Shown piece by piece: positions 42,353 to 51,020 of a DNA stretch of 64,000 nt. Origin of the DNA: Alsobacter sp045348435 (lineage in GTDB: Bacteria > Pseudomonadota > Alphaproteobacteria > Rhizobiales > Beijerinckiaceae); assembly GCF_045348435.1 (NCBI RefSeq), contig NZ_CP157484.1:930001-994000 (forward strand), given 5' to 3'. Every line of letters begins with the position of its first letter. Position 1 is the first letter of the stretch. The notes under the pieces were generated by a model. The model made no database searches. It was not told the origin of the DNA and worked only from the letters and a program-made list of their open reading frames with translations. The translations under genes and the position numbers were made by a program.

Positions 42353-43564
42353 ATGGCCATGACGACGAGCACGAGCGAGGCCGGCGGGGGCTCCGGCGCG
42401 AATTTGAAAGTGATGGGCTGGCGCCGCGAGAACGGCCGCGTCGGCGTGCGCAACCACGTGGTGATCCTGCCGCTGGACGATCTGTCCAACGCGGCCTGCG
42501 AGGCCGTGGCCAACAACATCAAGGGCACGATGGCCCTCCCGCACGCCTACGGGCGCCTGCAGTTCGGACAGGATCTCGACCTGCATTTCCGCACACTGAT
42601 CGGGACGGGATCGAACCCCAACGTCGCCGCCGTCGTGGTGATCGGCATCGAGGACGGCTGGACCAGCCGCGTCGTCGAGGGAATCAAGAAGACCGGCAAG
42701 CCGGTCGTCGGGTTCGGCATCGAGGGCTACGGCGACATCGCCACCATCGCCAAAGCCTCCTACGAGGCCAAGAAGATGGTGCAGTGGGCGACCGAGCTGC
42801 AGCGCGAGGAGGTCGACGTCTCCGAGCTGTGGATCTCGACCAAATGCGGCGAGTCCGACACCACCACCGGCCTGTCGTCCTGCCCGACCGTGGGCAACAT
42901 GTATGACAAGCTGCTGCCGCGCGGGATCTACGGCGTCTTCGGCGAGACCTCCGAGATCACCGGCGCCGAGCACCTGTGCAAGGCGCGCGCGGCCACTCCC
43001 GAGGTGGGCGAGCGCTGGTACAAGATGTGGAAGGCTTACCAGGACGACGTGATCGAGGCGCACAAGACCGACGACCTCTCCGACAGCCAGCCCACCAAGG
43101 GCAACATCGCCGGCGGCCTCACCACCATCGAGGAAAAGGCGATGGGGAACCTGGAGAAGATCGGCCGGAACTCGCGCTACATCGACATCCTGGAGCCGGC
43201 GGAGACGCCGGCCAGCGGCCCCGGCCTGTACTACATGGATACGTCCTCGGCCGCGGCCGAATGCGTGACCCTGATGGCGGCGGGCGGCTATGTGGTGCAC
43301 ACCTTCCCCACGGGCCAGGGCAACGTGATCGGCAACCCGATCGTGCCGGTCATCAAGATCTCCGGCAATCCCCGCACGATCCGGACCATGGGCGAGCACA
43401 TCGACCTCGACGTCTCCGGCATCCTGCGGCGCGACATGACGATCTCCCAGGCGGGCGACGCGCTGATCGAGATGATCGTGCGCACCGCGAATGGGCGTCT
43501 CACCGCGGCCGAGGCTCTCGGCCATCGGGAGTTCGTCATGACCAAGCTCTACCGCAGCGCCTGA
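42353..43564 (+). CDS. suyB: Sulfolactate sulfo-lyase large subunit
   Basis: A 403-residue UxaA-family protein, the catalytic subunit that with SuyA eliminates sulfite from (R)-sulfolactate. Family blocks are ENGRVGVRNHVVILPLDD, FRTLIGTGSNPNVAAVVVIG, STKCGESDTTTGLSSCPTVG and FPTGQGNVIGNPIVPVIK. The two cysteines of KCGESD and SSCPT probably hold an iron centre, as in related dehydratases. The separate small subunit and the neighbours suyZ, slcC and comC favour sulfo-lyase over altronate or galactarate dehydratase. An ATG two codons later (42359) is a possible start. Confidence 0.87.
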   Translation: MAMTTSTSEAGGGSGANLKVMGWRRENGRVGVRNHVVILPLDDLSNAACEAVANNIKGTMALPHAYGRLQFGQDLDLHFRTLIGTGSNPNVAAVVVIGIEDGWTSRVVEGIKKTGKPVVGFGIEGYGDIATIAKASYEAKKMVQWATELQREEVDVSELWISTKCGESDTTTGLSSCPTVGNMYDKLLPRGIYGVFGETSEITGAEHLCKARAATPEVGERWYKMWKAYQDDVIEAHKTDDLSDSQPTKGNIAGGLTTIEEKAMGNLEKIGRNSRYIDILEPAETPASGPGLYYMDTSSAAAECVTLMAAGGYVVHTFPTGQGNVIGNPIVPVIKISGNPRTIRTMGEHIDLDVSGILRRDMTISQAGDALIEMIVRTANGRLTAAEALGHREFVMTKLYRSA

Positions 43565-43622
43565 CGCCTCGGGCCGGGCGCCTTGCGCGTCCGGCTCCCC
43601 CCTGTGACAAACCCGAGTCCCC

Positions 43623-44699
43623 ATGGCGAACCAGGCCTCTTCCGCCGCGAGTACGAGGTCCATCCGGGTCGCCGGAGCCTTGCGGCTGGCGCGTCGCCTG
43701 CTGCCTGGCGTCGCGCTGTCGGCCGTCGTCGCGATCGCCGCCAGCATGGCCGAGCCCCTGACCGGCCGCATGATCCATGACTGGACGGGGCGCGCCATCG
43801 TCGTGCCTGCCGTCGTGCTCGCGCTGCTGTTCGGCATGGCCCTGCACTGGGCGGCGGCCAGGCCGGCCTTCGAGCCGGGCATGGCGTTCTGCGTCAAGAA
43901 GCTGCTGCGCTTCGCCATCGCGCTGCTCGGCCTGCGCATCGCGCTGGGAGACATCGTCGCGCTGGGGCTGGGCACTGTCGTGATCGTGGTGGTCGCGATG
44001 GCCGTGACGGTGGCGAGCGGCATGGCCTTCGCCCGGCTGCTTGGACGCGACGCCGCCTATGGGGCGCTGGCGGGCGGAGCGACGGCGGTGTGCGGCGCCT
44101 CCGCCGCGCTCGCGACCTCGACGGTCCTGCCGGACTACAAGACCCGCGACGCCGATACGGTCTTCACCGTGGTGGCCGTCAACGCGCTCTCGACCCTCGC
44201 CATGGTGGCCTATCCGGCGCTGGGCCCCGTGCTCGGCTTCGACGATAGGACGACCGGAATCCTGCTCGGCGCGACGATCCATGACGTCGCGCAGGTGGTC
44301 GGCGCGGGCTATTCTGTCTCCGAGACGGCGGGCGCGTCCGCCCTCATCGTCAAGCTGTTCCGCGTGTTCCTGCTCTTGCCGGTGGTCGTCGGCATCGGTT
44401 GGTGGTTCTCCGACCGGGGCGGCCACGCCGAGAACGCGCGCGTTCCCGTGCCCGTGTTCGCGCTGGTGTTCCTGGGGCTGGCGCTGCTCAATTCGACCGG
44501 CGTCGTACCCGCCGGGCTGCGGGCGGCCGTGGGCCAGATCTCCGGCTGGGGCCTCCTCGTCGCCATCGCGGCGCTCGGGCTCGGTACCTCCGTCACCGCC
44601 ATCCTGCGCGTCGGCTGGCGCCACGTGGCGGTGGTGTGCGGAACCACGGCCGTGATCCTGGGAACGGTGATCGCCGGCCTCCTCGTCCTGCATCGATAG
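43623..44699 (+). CDS. suyZ: YeiH/UPF0324 sulfur-anion exporter (SuyZ-like)
   Basis: A 358-residue membrane protein with about ten helices, of the putative sulfate exporter family. Diagnostic parts are GMAFCVKKLLRFAIALLGLRI, GGATAVCGASAALATSTVL and IHDVAQVVGAGYSVS. In several sulfolactate-degrading bacteria a member of this family (SuyZ) lies directly after suyAB and is thought to export sulfite or sulfate made by the lyase. Here it is 58 bases after suyB and immediately upstream of slcC, whose Shine-Dalgarno overlaps the suyZ stop. Export substrate is inferred. Confidence 0.85.
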   Translation: MANQASSAASTRSIRVAGALRLARRLLPGVALSAVVAIAASMAEPLTGRMIHDWTGRAIVVPAVVLALLFGMALHWAAARPAFEPGMAFCVKKLLRFAIALLGLRIALGDIVALGLGTVVIVVVAMAVTVASGMAFARLLGRDAAYGALAGGATAVCGASAALATSTVLPDYKTRDADTVFTVVAVNALSTLAMVAYPALGPVLGFDDRTTGILLGATIHDVAQVVGAGYSVSETAGASALIVKLFRVFLLLPVVVGIGWWFSDRGGHAENARVPVPVFALVFLGLALLNSTGVVPAGLRAAVGQISGWGLLVAIAALGLGTSVTAILRVGWRHVAVVCGTTAVILGTVIAGLLVLHR

Positions 44700-44708
44700 G
44701 AGGTCCCC

Positions 44709-45653
44709 GTGGCGGACATCGTCATCACCGAGTTCATGGACGAGGCGGCCGTCGCGGACCTCGCGGCGCGGCGCGACACGCTCTACGACCCGGGGCTGGT
44801 CGACCGCCCGGCGGACCTGCTGGCGGCGGCACGGGACTGTCGCGCCCTGGTCGTCCGGAACCGGACGCAGGTGCGCGGCGAGCTTCTGGCGGCCGCGCAG
44901 CGTCTCGTCGTGGTCGGACGGCTGGGCGTGGGCCTCGACAATATCGACATTGACGCCTGCGCGGCGCGCGGCGTCGTCGTCCGCCCCGCCACGGGGGCCA
45001 ACGACGTCTCGGTGGCCGAATACGTGATCGCCAGCGCCATGCTCCTGCTGCGCGGAGCCTACCGGGCGACGCCCGACGTCGTCGCCGGCCTCTGGCCGCG
45101 CAATGCGCTGATGAACGGCCGTGAGATCAGCGGCAAGCGCCTTGGCCTGATCGGCTTCGGCTCCATCGCCCGCGAGACGGCGCGCCGCGCCGGCGCGCTC
45201 GGGATGAGCATCGTCGCCCACGACCCCTTCGTGCCGACCGACGCCCCCATCTGGGGCGAACTCGGCGCCCGGCCCGAAAGTCTCGACGCCTTGCTCGCCG
45301 CCAGCGACGTCGTGAGCCTGCACGTCCCGCTGACGGACCAGACGCGGTCCCTGCTCGACGCCGCCGCCATCGCCCGCATGGCGCGAGGCGCGATCCTCAT
45401 CAACGCCGCCCGGGGCGGCGTGGTGGACGAGCCGGCCCTGGCCGAGGCCCTCAGGGCGGGCCGGATCGGCGGGGCTGCGCTGGACGTCTTCGACGCCGAG
45501 CCGCTCCCGGCCGAGAAGGCCGCCGTCTTCGCCGGCTGCCCCAATCTCATCCTGACGCCGCACATCGCCGGCCTGACCGAAGAGGCCAATGGCCGCGTCT
45601 CCAGCCTCACCGCCGCCAACGTGCTGCACGAACTGGACCGCGCCGGCGCATGA
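44709..45653 (+). CDS. slcC: D-2-hydroxyacid dehydrogenase, predicted (S)-sulfolactate dehydrogenase
   Basis: A 314-residue NAD-dependent dehydrogenase of the phosphoglycerate dehydrogenase family. The NAD site is LGLIGFGSIARETARRAGALGM. Catalytic Arg, Glu and His lie in NAARGGVVDEPALAEALRAG, DVFDAEPLP and LTPHIAGLTEEAN. The GTG start follows AGGAGG. In Chromohalobacter, SlcC oxidises (S)-sulfolactate to sulfopyruvate and ComC reduces it to the (R) form, which feeds SuyAB. The same pair stands here directly after suyABZ, which is the main ground for the name. Confidence 0.78.
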   Translation: MADIVITEFMDEAAVADLAARRDTLYDPGLVDRPADLLAAARDCRALVVRNRTQVRGELLAAAQRLVVVGRLGVGLDNIDIDACAARGVVVRPATGANDVSVAEYVIASAMLLLRGAYRATPDVVAGLWPRNALMNGREISGKRLGLIGFGSIARETARRAGALGMSIVAHDPFVPTDAPIWGELGARPESLDALLAASDVVSLHVPLTDQTRSLLDAAAIARMARGAILINAARGGVVDEPALAEALRAGRIGGAALDVFDAEPLPAEKAAVFAGCPNLILTPHIAGLTEEANGRVSSLTAANVLHELDRAGA

Positions 45654-45678
45654 CGGCTCTGACGAGGATGCTTCGCCC

Positions 45679-46689
45679 ATGACCCGACTGCCCCTCGATC
45701 GCGCCGAAACCTGGGTCGCCGGCCTGTTCGAAGCCGGGGGCGCGTCGCCCGAGGCCGCTCGGTCGGTCGCGCGCGCCCTGGTGGGCGCCGAAGCGGACGG
45801 CCTCAAGGGCCACGGGCTGTCGCGCATTCCCACCTATCTGGCCATGCTCACAGCCGGCAAGATCGACGGGCGGGCAAGGCCCGTCGCCACGCGGCCGCGC
45901 CCCGGCGTCCTGGCCGTCGACGCGCGCGACGGCTTCGCCTACCCGGCGATCGACCTCGCCATCGCCGAATTGCCGGCCATCGCGCGCGGGCAGGGCGTCG
46001 CGGCCGCCCCGATCCGCAACTCGAATCATTGCGGCGCGGCCGGCCTCCATGTGGAGAGGCTGGCCGGGGAGGGGCTCGTCGCCCTGCTGTTCGCCAACAC
46101 GCCCGAGGCGATCGCCCCCTGGGGCGGCCGCAAGGCGGTGTTCGGCACCAACCCCATCGCCTTCGCCGCGCCGTTGGCGGGGCGCCCGCCGGCGGTCGTG
46201 GACCTGGCGCTGTCGAAGGTCGCCCGCGGTCCGATCGTGGCGGCCAAGCAGCGGGGCGAGGCGATTCCCGAAGGGTGGGCACTGGATTCGGACGGCCGCC
46301 CCACGACCGACGCTTCCGCCGCGCTCGCCGGGACGATGATCGCCATGGGCGACGCCAAAGGCGCGGCGCTGGCCTTCATGGTCGAGGTGCTGGCGGCCGC
46401 GCTCGTGGGCGCGCGATTCGCCACGGAGGCCTCGTCGTTCCTCGACGACAAGGGCGGTCCGCCCCGCACCGGGCAGCTTCTCCTGGCCATCGACCCCGCG
46501 GCTTTCGCCGGCGCCGAGGCTTTCGCCGAGCGCATGACGACCTTGGCGGCCGCCATCGAGGGCCAGGAGGGCGCGCGGCTGAGCGGCGCGCGTCGCCTTG
46601 CGCTGAGGGCGCAGGCCCAGCGCAGCGGCGTGCTGATCAGCCCGGAAATCGCCGCGAATTACGGCCTTCCGGAGAACTCCTCCCCGTAA
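45679..46689 (+). CDS. comC: Ldh-family oxidoreductase, predicted (R)-sulfolactate dehydrogenase
   Basis: A 336-residue NAD(P)-dependent dehydrogenase of the malate/L-sulfolactate/ureidoglycolate family. Typical text is GLKGHGLSRIPTYLAML, AAPIRNSNHCGAAGLHVERLA (with the catalytic His), APWGGRKAVFGTNPIAFA and VDLALSKVARGPIVAAKQRGE. The ATG at 45679 lies 26 bases after slcC. Paired with SlcC it would interconvert sulfolactate enantiomers. Because purine-degradation genes follow, ureidoglycolate dehydrogenase is a possible alternative, but the position beside slcC favours ComC. Confidence 0.75.
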   Translation: MTRLPLDRAETWVAGLFEAGGASPEAARSVARALVGAEADGLKGHGLSRIPTYLAMLTAGKIDGRARPVATRPRPGVLAVDARDGFAYPAIDLAIAELPAIARGQGVAAAPIRNSNHCGAAGLHVERLAGEGLVALLFANTPEAIAPWGGRKAVFGTNPIAFAAPLAGRPPAVVDLALSKVARGPIVAAKQRGEAIPEGWALDSDGRPTTDASAALAGTMIAMGDAKGAALAFMVEVLAAALVGARFATEASSFLDDKGGPPRTGQLLLAIDPAAFAGAEAFAERMTTLAAAIEGQEGARLSGARRLALRAQAQRSGVLISPEIAANYGLPENSSP

Positions 46690-46702
46690 CCCACATCCTT
46701 TT

Positions 46703-46735
46703 GCGGCCTCCCGGGCCGACCGGGGCCCGGGCCGC
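46703..46735 (+). terminator. GC-rich hairpin after comC
   Basis: A stem starting GCGGCC (46703-46708) and closing GGCCGC (46730-46735), extended by further G/C pairs, lies 14 bases after the comC stop. It probably ends the sulfolactate operon. No T-run follows, so efficiency is uncertain. Confidence 0.45.
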
Positions 46736-46766
46736 AACTTGGCGCTTCTGCAGTCGCGCAAGTTGC
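46734..46766. repeat. Inverted repeat before uraH
   Basis: GCAACTT (46734-46740) and AAGTTGC (46760-46766) are perfect 7-base arms, with further GCGC pairing inside. The right arm ends 14 bases before the uraH start, so it could be an operator for the purine cluster or a leader hairpin. Confidence 0.4.
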
Positions 46767-46780
46767 GACATCATGCCGGC

Positions 46781-47122
46781 ATGAAGCTGAGCACTCATGT
46801 TCTGGATACCGCGCTTGGCCGTCCGGCCGCAGGCCTTCGCATCGTCCTGACCCGCCTGAGCGACGGCGTCGTCATCGCCGACGTGCTCACCAACCAGGAC
46901 GGGCGGGTCGACCAGCCGCTCCTGGTGGCCGACGCCGCCCAGCCCGGCCCCTACGAGATCGTCTTCCATGTCGGCGATTATTTCCGCCGCACGGGGGCGG
47001 CGACGTCCGAGCCGCCCTTCCTCGACCAGGTCCCGGTGCGCTTCGGGGCGGCCGAGAACGCGCATTACCACATCCCTCTTCTCGTCTCGCCCTACGCGTA
47101 CTCCACCTATCGGGGAAGCTGA
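46781..47122 (+). CDS. uraH: 5-hydroxyisourate hydrolase (transthyretin-like)
   Basis: A 113-residue enzyme that hydrolyses 5-hydroxyisourate to OHCU after urate oxidation. The start KLSTHVLDTALGRPAAGLRI, the middle TNQDGRVDQPLL and the diagnostic C-terminal YRGS are all present. Catalytic His and Arg are expected in STHVLD and the NQDGR region, with the last His in ENAHYHIPLLVSP. The ATG at 46781 gives the usual length; an upstream in-frame ATG would add an atypical 14-residue lead. It is 2 bases from xdhA and heads the purine operon. Confidence 0.94.
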   Translation: MKLSTHVLDTALGRPAAGLRIVLTRLSDGVVIADVLTNQDGRVDQPLLVADAAQPGPYEIVFHVGDYFRRTGAATSEPPFLDQVPVRFGAAENAHYHIPLLVSPYAYSTYRGS

Positions 47123-47124
47123 GC

Positions 47125-48639
47125 ATGGCGAGAAGCACGATCCGATTCCTTCGCCGTAGCCGTGTCGTGGAGGTCGGAGGCTTCTCGTCCAGGACGACGC
47201 TGCTGGACTGGCTGCGCGAGCAGAACCGGTCCGTCGGCACCAAGGAGGGCTGCGCCGAGGGCGACTGCGGGGCCTGCACGGTGGTGCTCGGGCGCGTGCG
47301 CGAGGGGCGGCTCGTCTACGAGCCCGTCAATGCGTGCATCCTGCTGCTGGGCCAGATCGACGGAGCGGAGCTCATCACCGTCGAGGACCTGGCGCAGCGC
47401 GGCGAGCTGCATCCCGTCCAGGCCTCCATGGTGGCCCATCACGGCTCCCAGTGCGGGTATTGCACGCCGGGCATCGTGATGAGCCTGTTCTCGCTCTATC
47501 ACGAGGGCGCGCGGCCGGTGACGCGCGAGGGCGTCTGCGACGCGCTGGCCGGCAATCTGTGCCGCTGCACGGGCTATCGGCCAATCATCGACGCGGCGCT
47601 CGAGGCCTGCGGCCAGGAGGCCGACGACGTGTTCTCCCAGCGTCGGCAGGCGACCGTCCAGGCGCTCGCCGATCTGGCGAGCGAGGAGGATCTCTTCGTC
47701 GGCGACGATCGCTCCTTCTTCGCAGCGCCCGCCAGCGAGGACGCGCTCGCGTCGCTGCTGTCCGAGCATCCCGAAGCCACGCTGCTGGCCGGCGGCACCG
47801 ATGTCGGCCTGTGGCTCACGAAGGCGCTGGCGCCGCTGCGGAAGTTCATCTGGCTCGGCCGGGTGCGCGGCCTGGACGAGATCCACGACACTCCCGAGGT
47901 GCTCGGCCTGGGCGCGATGGTGAGCCATGCGCGCGCGCTCCCGTCGCTGGCCGCCATCGATCCGGACCTCGGCGAACTCATGCGCCGCTTCGGCGCGCAG
48001 CAGGTGCGGGCCTCGGGCACGGTCGGCGGCAACATCGCCAACGGGTCGCCCATCGGCGACCTCGCGCCGGCGCTGATCGTGATGGGGGCGATCCTGGAGC
48101 TCCGGCAGGGTCCCAATCGCAGGACCCTGGCGCTGGAGAACTTCTTCGTCGCCTATCGCCGGCAGGACAAGCGGCACGCCGAATATCTGCGCAGCATCCT
48201 GGTGCCCAAGCCGGGCCCGGCCGACCACGTGCGCATCTTCAAGGTCACGAAGCGCTTCGACGAGGACATCTCGGCCGTCATGATGGCCATGCGCCTCACC
48301 ATCCAGGACGGCCGCATCGTCGGGGCCCGCATCGCCTTCGGCGGCATGGCGGCGACCCCGAAGCGGGCCAACGCGGTCGAGCACGCCTTGCTGGACTCGC
48401 AGATCGGCGAGGGTTCCGTCTGGGCCGTGGCGGCCGAAGCCCTGGCGCGGGACTTCACGCCCGTGGACGACCACCGCGCCTCGGCGGCCTACCGCCTGCA
48501 GGTGGCCAAGAACCTCGTCGTCAAGGCGCTCGCCGAGATCGCCGGCGCCCCCACCTCGGCGACGCGCATCATCGGCCACCGTACTGTGCCCCCACAGGAG
48601 ACGTCAGGGCCCGTGGCCCAGCCGGAGTTCGCCCCATGA
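47125..48639 (+). CDS. xdhA: Xanthine dehydrogenase small subunit (2Fe-2S and FAD)
   Basis: A 504-residue subunit carrying electrons from the molybdenum site to NAD. The first 2Fe-2S cluster is in GCAEGDCGACTVVLG (near residue 41), and the second in SQCGYCTPGIVMSLF and NLCRCTGYRPII (residues about 110-150). The FAD domain follows with LLAGGTDVGLWLTK and SGTVGGNIANGSPIGDLAPAL. The C-terminal domain is of the CO-dehydrogenase flavoprotein type. It overlaps xdhB by 4 bases (ATGA). Confidence 0.95.
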   Translation: MARSTIRFLRRSRVVEVGGFSSRTTLLDWLREQNRSVGTKEGCAEGDCGACTVVLGRVREGRLVYEPVNACILLLGQIDGAELITVEDLAQRGELHPVQASMVAHHGSQCGYCTPGIVMSLFSLYHEGARPVTREGVCDALAGNLCRCTGYRPIIDAALEACGQEADDVFSQRRQATVQALADLASEEDLFVGDDRSFFAAPASEDALASLLSEHPEATLLAGGTDVGLWLTKALAPLRKFIWLGRVRGLDEIHDTPEVLGLGAMVSHARALPSLAAIDPDLGELMRRFGAQQVRASGTVGGNIANGSPIGDLAPALIVMGAILELRQGPNRRTLALENFFVAYRRQDKRHAEYLRSILVPKPGPADHVRIFKVTKRFDEDISAVMMAMRLTIQDGRIVGARIAFGGMAATPKRANAVEHALLDSQIGEGSVWAVAAEALARDFTPVDDHRASAAYRLQVAKNLVVKALAEIAGAPTSATRIIGHRTVPPQETSGPVAQPEFAP

Positions 48640-50954
48640 GCGCCGTCCTGGACAGCGACAAGCAGCCCCTGCGCCATGTCAGGCAGTCTCTGCCGCATGA
48701 CAGCGCGGTCAAGCACGTGCAGGGGGCCGCGCTCTACATCGACGACATGCCCGAACCGGCCGGCGTGCTGCATATCGCCGTGGGCGGATCGCCTTATGCG
48801 CGGGGCAAGCTGATCGCCGTCGACCTGGAGCGGGTGCGCGCCATCCACGGCGTCGTCGCGGTGCTCACCGCCGAGGACGTGCCGGGCAAGAACGACATCG
48901 CCCCGGCCTTCGCGGACGAGCCCCTGCTGGCCGAGGGCCAGGTCCTGTTCCATGGCCAGCCCGTCTTCGCCGTCGTGGCCGAGAGCCGCGACGTCGCGCG
49001 CCGCGCCGCGCGCCTGGGCGCGATGACGATCGTGCAGGAGAAGCCGACCGTCACCGTCGAGGATGCGCACAAGCGCAACGAGACCGTCCTGCCCGACTAC
49101 GCCTTCCGGCGCGGCGACGCGTCGGCCGCGATCCAGCGCGCCCCGCACCGAGTCGCGGACGTTTTTCGCATCGGCGGCCAGGAGCATTTCTATCTGGAGG
49201 GCCAGGCTGCGCTCGCCATTCCGGGCGAGGACGGGTCCGTCCACGTGCACTCCTCCACCCAGCATCCGACCGAAGTTCAGCATGTCTGCGCTCGCGTGCT
49301 CGGATTGCCCGACGCCCTGGTGACCGCCGAGGTCCGGCGCATGGGCGGCGCCTTCGGCGGCAAGGAGAGCCAGGCCACCCAGTGGGCCGCGCTCGCCGCG
49401 CTGGCCGCCACCGTCACCGGACGCCCCTGCAAGATCCGGCTGGACCGCGACGACGACATGGCCATGACCGGCAAGCGCCACGACTTCCGGGTCGACTGGG
49501 CGGCCGGCTTCGACGACGACGGGCGCATCCAGGGCGTCGAGATGGCCTTCCTGGCCCGCTGCGGCTGCTCGGCCGATCTGAGCCAGGGCGTGGTCGACCG
49601 GACGATGTTCCACGCCGACGGCTCCTATTTCCTTCCCGAACTGGTCATCGCGAGCCGGCGCCTGAAGACCAACACGGTGTCCAACACCGCTTTCCGCGGC
49701 TTTGGCGGCCCGCAGGGCATGCTGGCCATGGAGCGCATCGTCGACGCCATCGCGTGGCGGCTGAACCGCGACCCGCTCGATGTCCGCAAGGCCAATCTCT
49801 ACGGACCCGAGCGCGACCTCACGCCCTACGGGATGACCGTGGAGGACCACGACGTCGGGTCCGCGATCCTCGACGAGCTCGAGCGGACCAGCGACTACCG
49901 CGCCCGGCGGGCCGAGATCGAGGCCTTCAACGCCACGTCCCCCATCCTCAAGCGCGGCATTGCGCTGACGCCGGTGAAGTTCGGGATCTCCTTCACGCTG
50001 TCCCAGCTCAACCAGGCCGGCGCACTCGTCCATGTGTATTCGGACGGGTCCGTGCACCTGAACCACGGCGGGACCGAGATGGGGCAGGGGCTCTACCAGA
50101 AGGTCGCCCAGGTCGCCGCCGAGGAGTTCGGCGTCGGTCTTGACCGCTTGCGGATCACGGCCACGACGACCGACAAGGTGCCCAACACCTCGCCCACGGC
50201 GGCGTCCTCCGGATCCGACCTCAACGGCATGGCGGCGATGATCGCGGCCCGGCAGATCCGCGACAGGCTGGCGGCGTTCGCGGCCGAGCATTTCGGCGTC
50301 GAGGCGTCGCACGTGGCGTTCCGGGACGACTGCGTGTTCGCCGGCAACCAGAGCGTCTCCTTCGCCGAACTGGCCAAGCGGGCCCATGCGGCCCGCATCC
50401 ACCTCTCCGCGGCGGGGCATTACAAGACGCCCAAGCTGCACTGGGACCGGCCGAACGGGACCGGCCGGCCGTTCTTCTACTTCGCCTACGGGGCGGCCTG
50501 CTCGGAGGTCGTGCTCGACACGCTCACCGGCGAGAACCGCGTGACGCGCGTCGACATCCTCCACGATGTCGGGCGCTCCCTGAACCCCGCGCTGGACATC
50601 GGCCAGATCGAGGGAGGCTTCGTCCAGGGCATGGGGTGGCTGACCACGGAGGAGCTCGTCTACGACCCGCATGGCCGCCTGCGCACCCATGCGCCGTCCA
50701 CCTACAAGATCCCGGTGGCGTCCGACGTGCCGGCGGACTTCCGCGTCGCGCTCTTCCCGGGCGAGAACCGGGAGGAGACGATCTACCGCTCCAAGGCGGT
50801 GGGTGAGCCGCCGCTGATGCTCGCCATTTCGGTGTTCGCCGCGCTGGCCGACGCGCTGCACGGGCTTTCCCCGGGCCGGCCGGTGCCGCTGGATGCGCCG
50901 GCCACGCCCGAGGCGATCCTCAAGGCGGTTCAGGCGCTTTCGACGGCCGGATGA
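48636..50954 (+). CDS. xdhB: Xanthine dehydrogenase molybdopterin-binding subunit
   Basis: A 772-residue catalytic subunit that hydroxylates hypoxanthine and xanthine to urate. Molybdopterin-contact segments include GQEHFYLEGQAALA, GGAFGGKESQA, NTAFRGFGGPQGM and GTEMGQGLYQKVAQVA; the catalytic glutamate lies near the C-terminus in KAVGEPPLMLA. The ATG at 48636 overlaps the xdhA stop; the reading frame is open further upstream but only as a shadow of xdhA. Confidence 0.95.
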   Translation: MSAVLDSDKQPLRHVRQSLPHDSAVKHVQGAALYIDDMPEPAGVLHIAVGGSPYARGKLIAVDLERVRAIHGVVAVLTAEDVPGKNDIAPAFADEPLLAEGQVLFHGQPVFAVVAESRDVARRAARLGAMTIVQEKPTVTVEDAHKRNETVLPDYAFRRGDASAAIQRAPHRVADVFRIGGQEHFYLEGQAALAIPGEDGSVHVHSSTQHPTEVQHVCARVLGLPDALVTAEVRRMGGAFGGKESQATQWAALAALAATVTGRPCKIRLDRDDDMAMTGKRHDFRVDWAAGFDDDGRIQGVEMAFLARCGCSADLSQGVVDRTMFHADGSYFLPELVIASRRLKTNTVSNTAFRGFGGPQGMLAMERIVDAIAWRLNRDPLDVRKANLYGPERDLTPYGMTVEDHDVGSAILDELERTSDYRARRAEIEAFNATSPILKRGIALTPVKFGISFTLSQLNQAGALVHVYSDGSVHLNHGGTEMGQGLYQKVAQVAAEEFGVGLDRLRITATTTDKVPNTSPTAASSGSDLNGMAAMIAARQIRDRLAAFAAEHFGVEASHVAFRDDCVFAGNQSVSFAELAKRAHAARIHLSAAGHYKTPKLHWDRPNGTGRPFFYFAYGAACSEVVLDTLTGENRVTRVDILHDVGRSLNPALDIGQIEGGFVQGMGWLTTEELVYDPHGRLRTHAPSTYKIPVASDVPADFRVALFPGENREETIYRSKAVGEPPLMLAISVFAALADALHGLSPGRPVPLDAPATPEAILKAVQALSTAG

Positions 50955-51020
50955 ATCGATGTCGCAGGCGGGCCGGGCCGGATTGAATCGATCCTTGAAG
51001 CGCTTCATCCAGGAGTTCAG

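Noticed and set aside
42055..43564. suyAB read as altronate or galactarate dehydratase
   Set aside because: The split small and large subunits, the following SuyZ-type exporter and the two sulfolactate dehydrogenases fit sulfo-lyase better, and no hexuronate genes are present. The alternative is not fully excluded.
34591..46689. Sulfo-Entner-Doudoroff pathway as the explanation of the cluster
   Set aside because: There is no sulfoquinovose dehydrogenase, lactonase, dehydratase or KDSG aldolase; kinase plus LacD-type aldolase fits the Embden-Meyerhof type instead.
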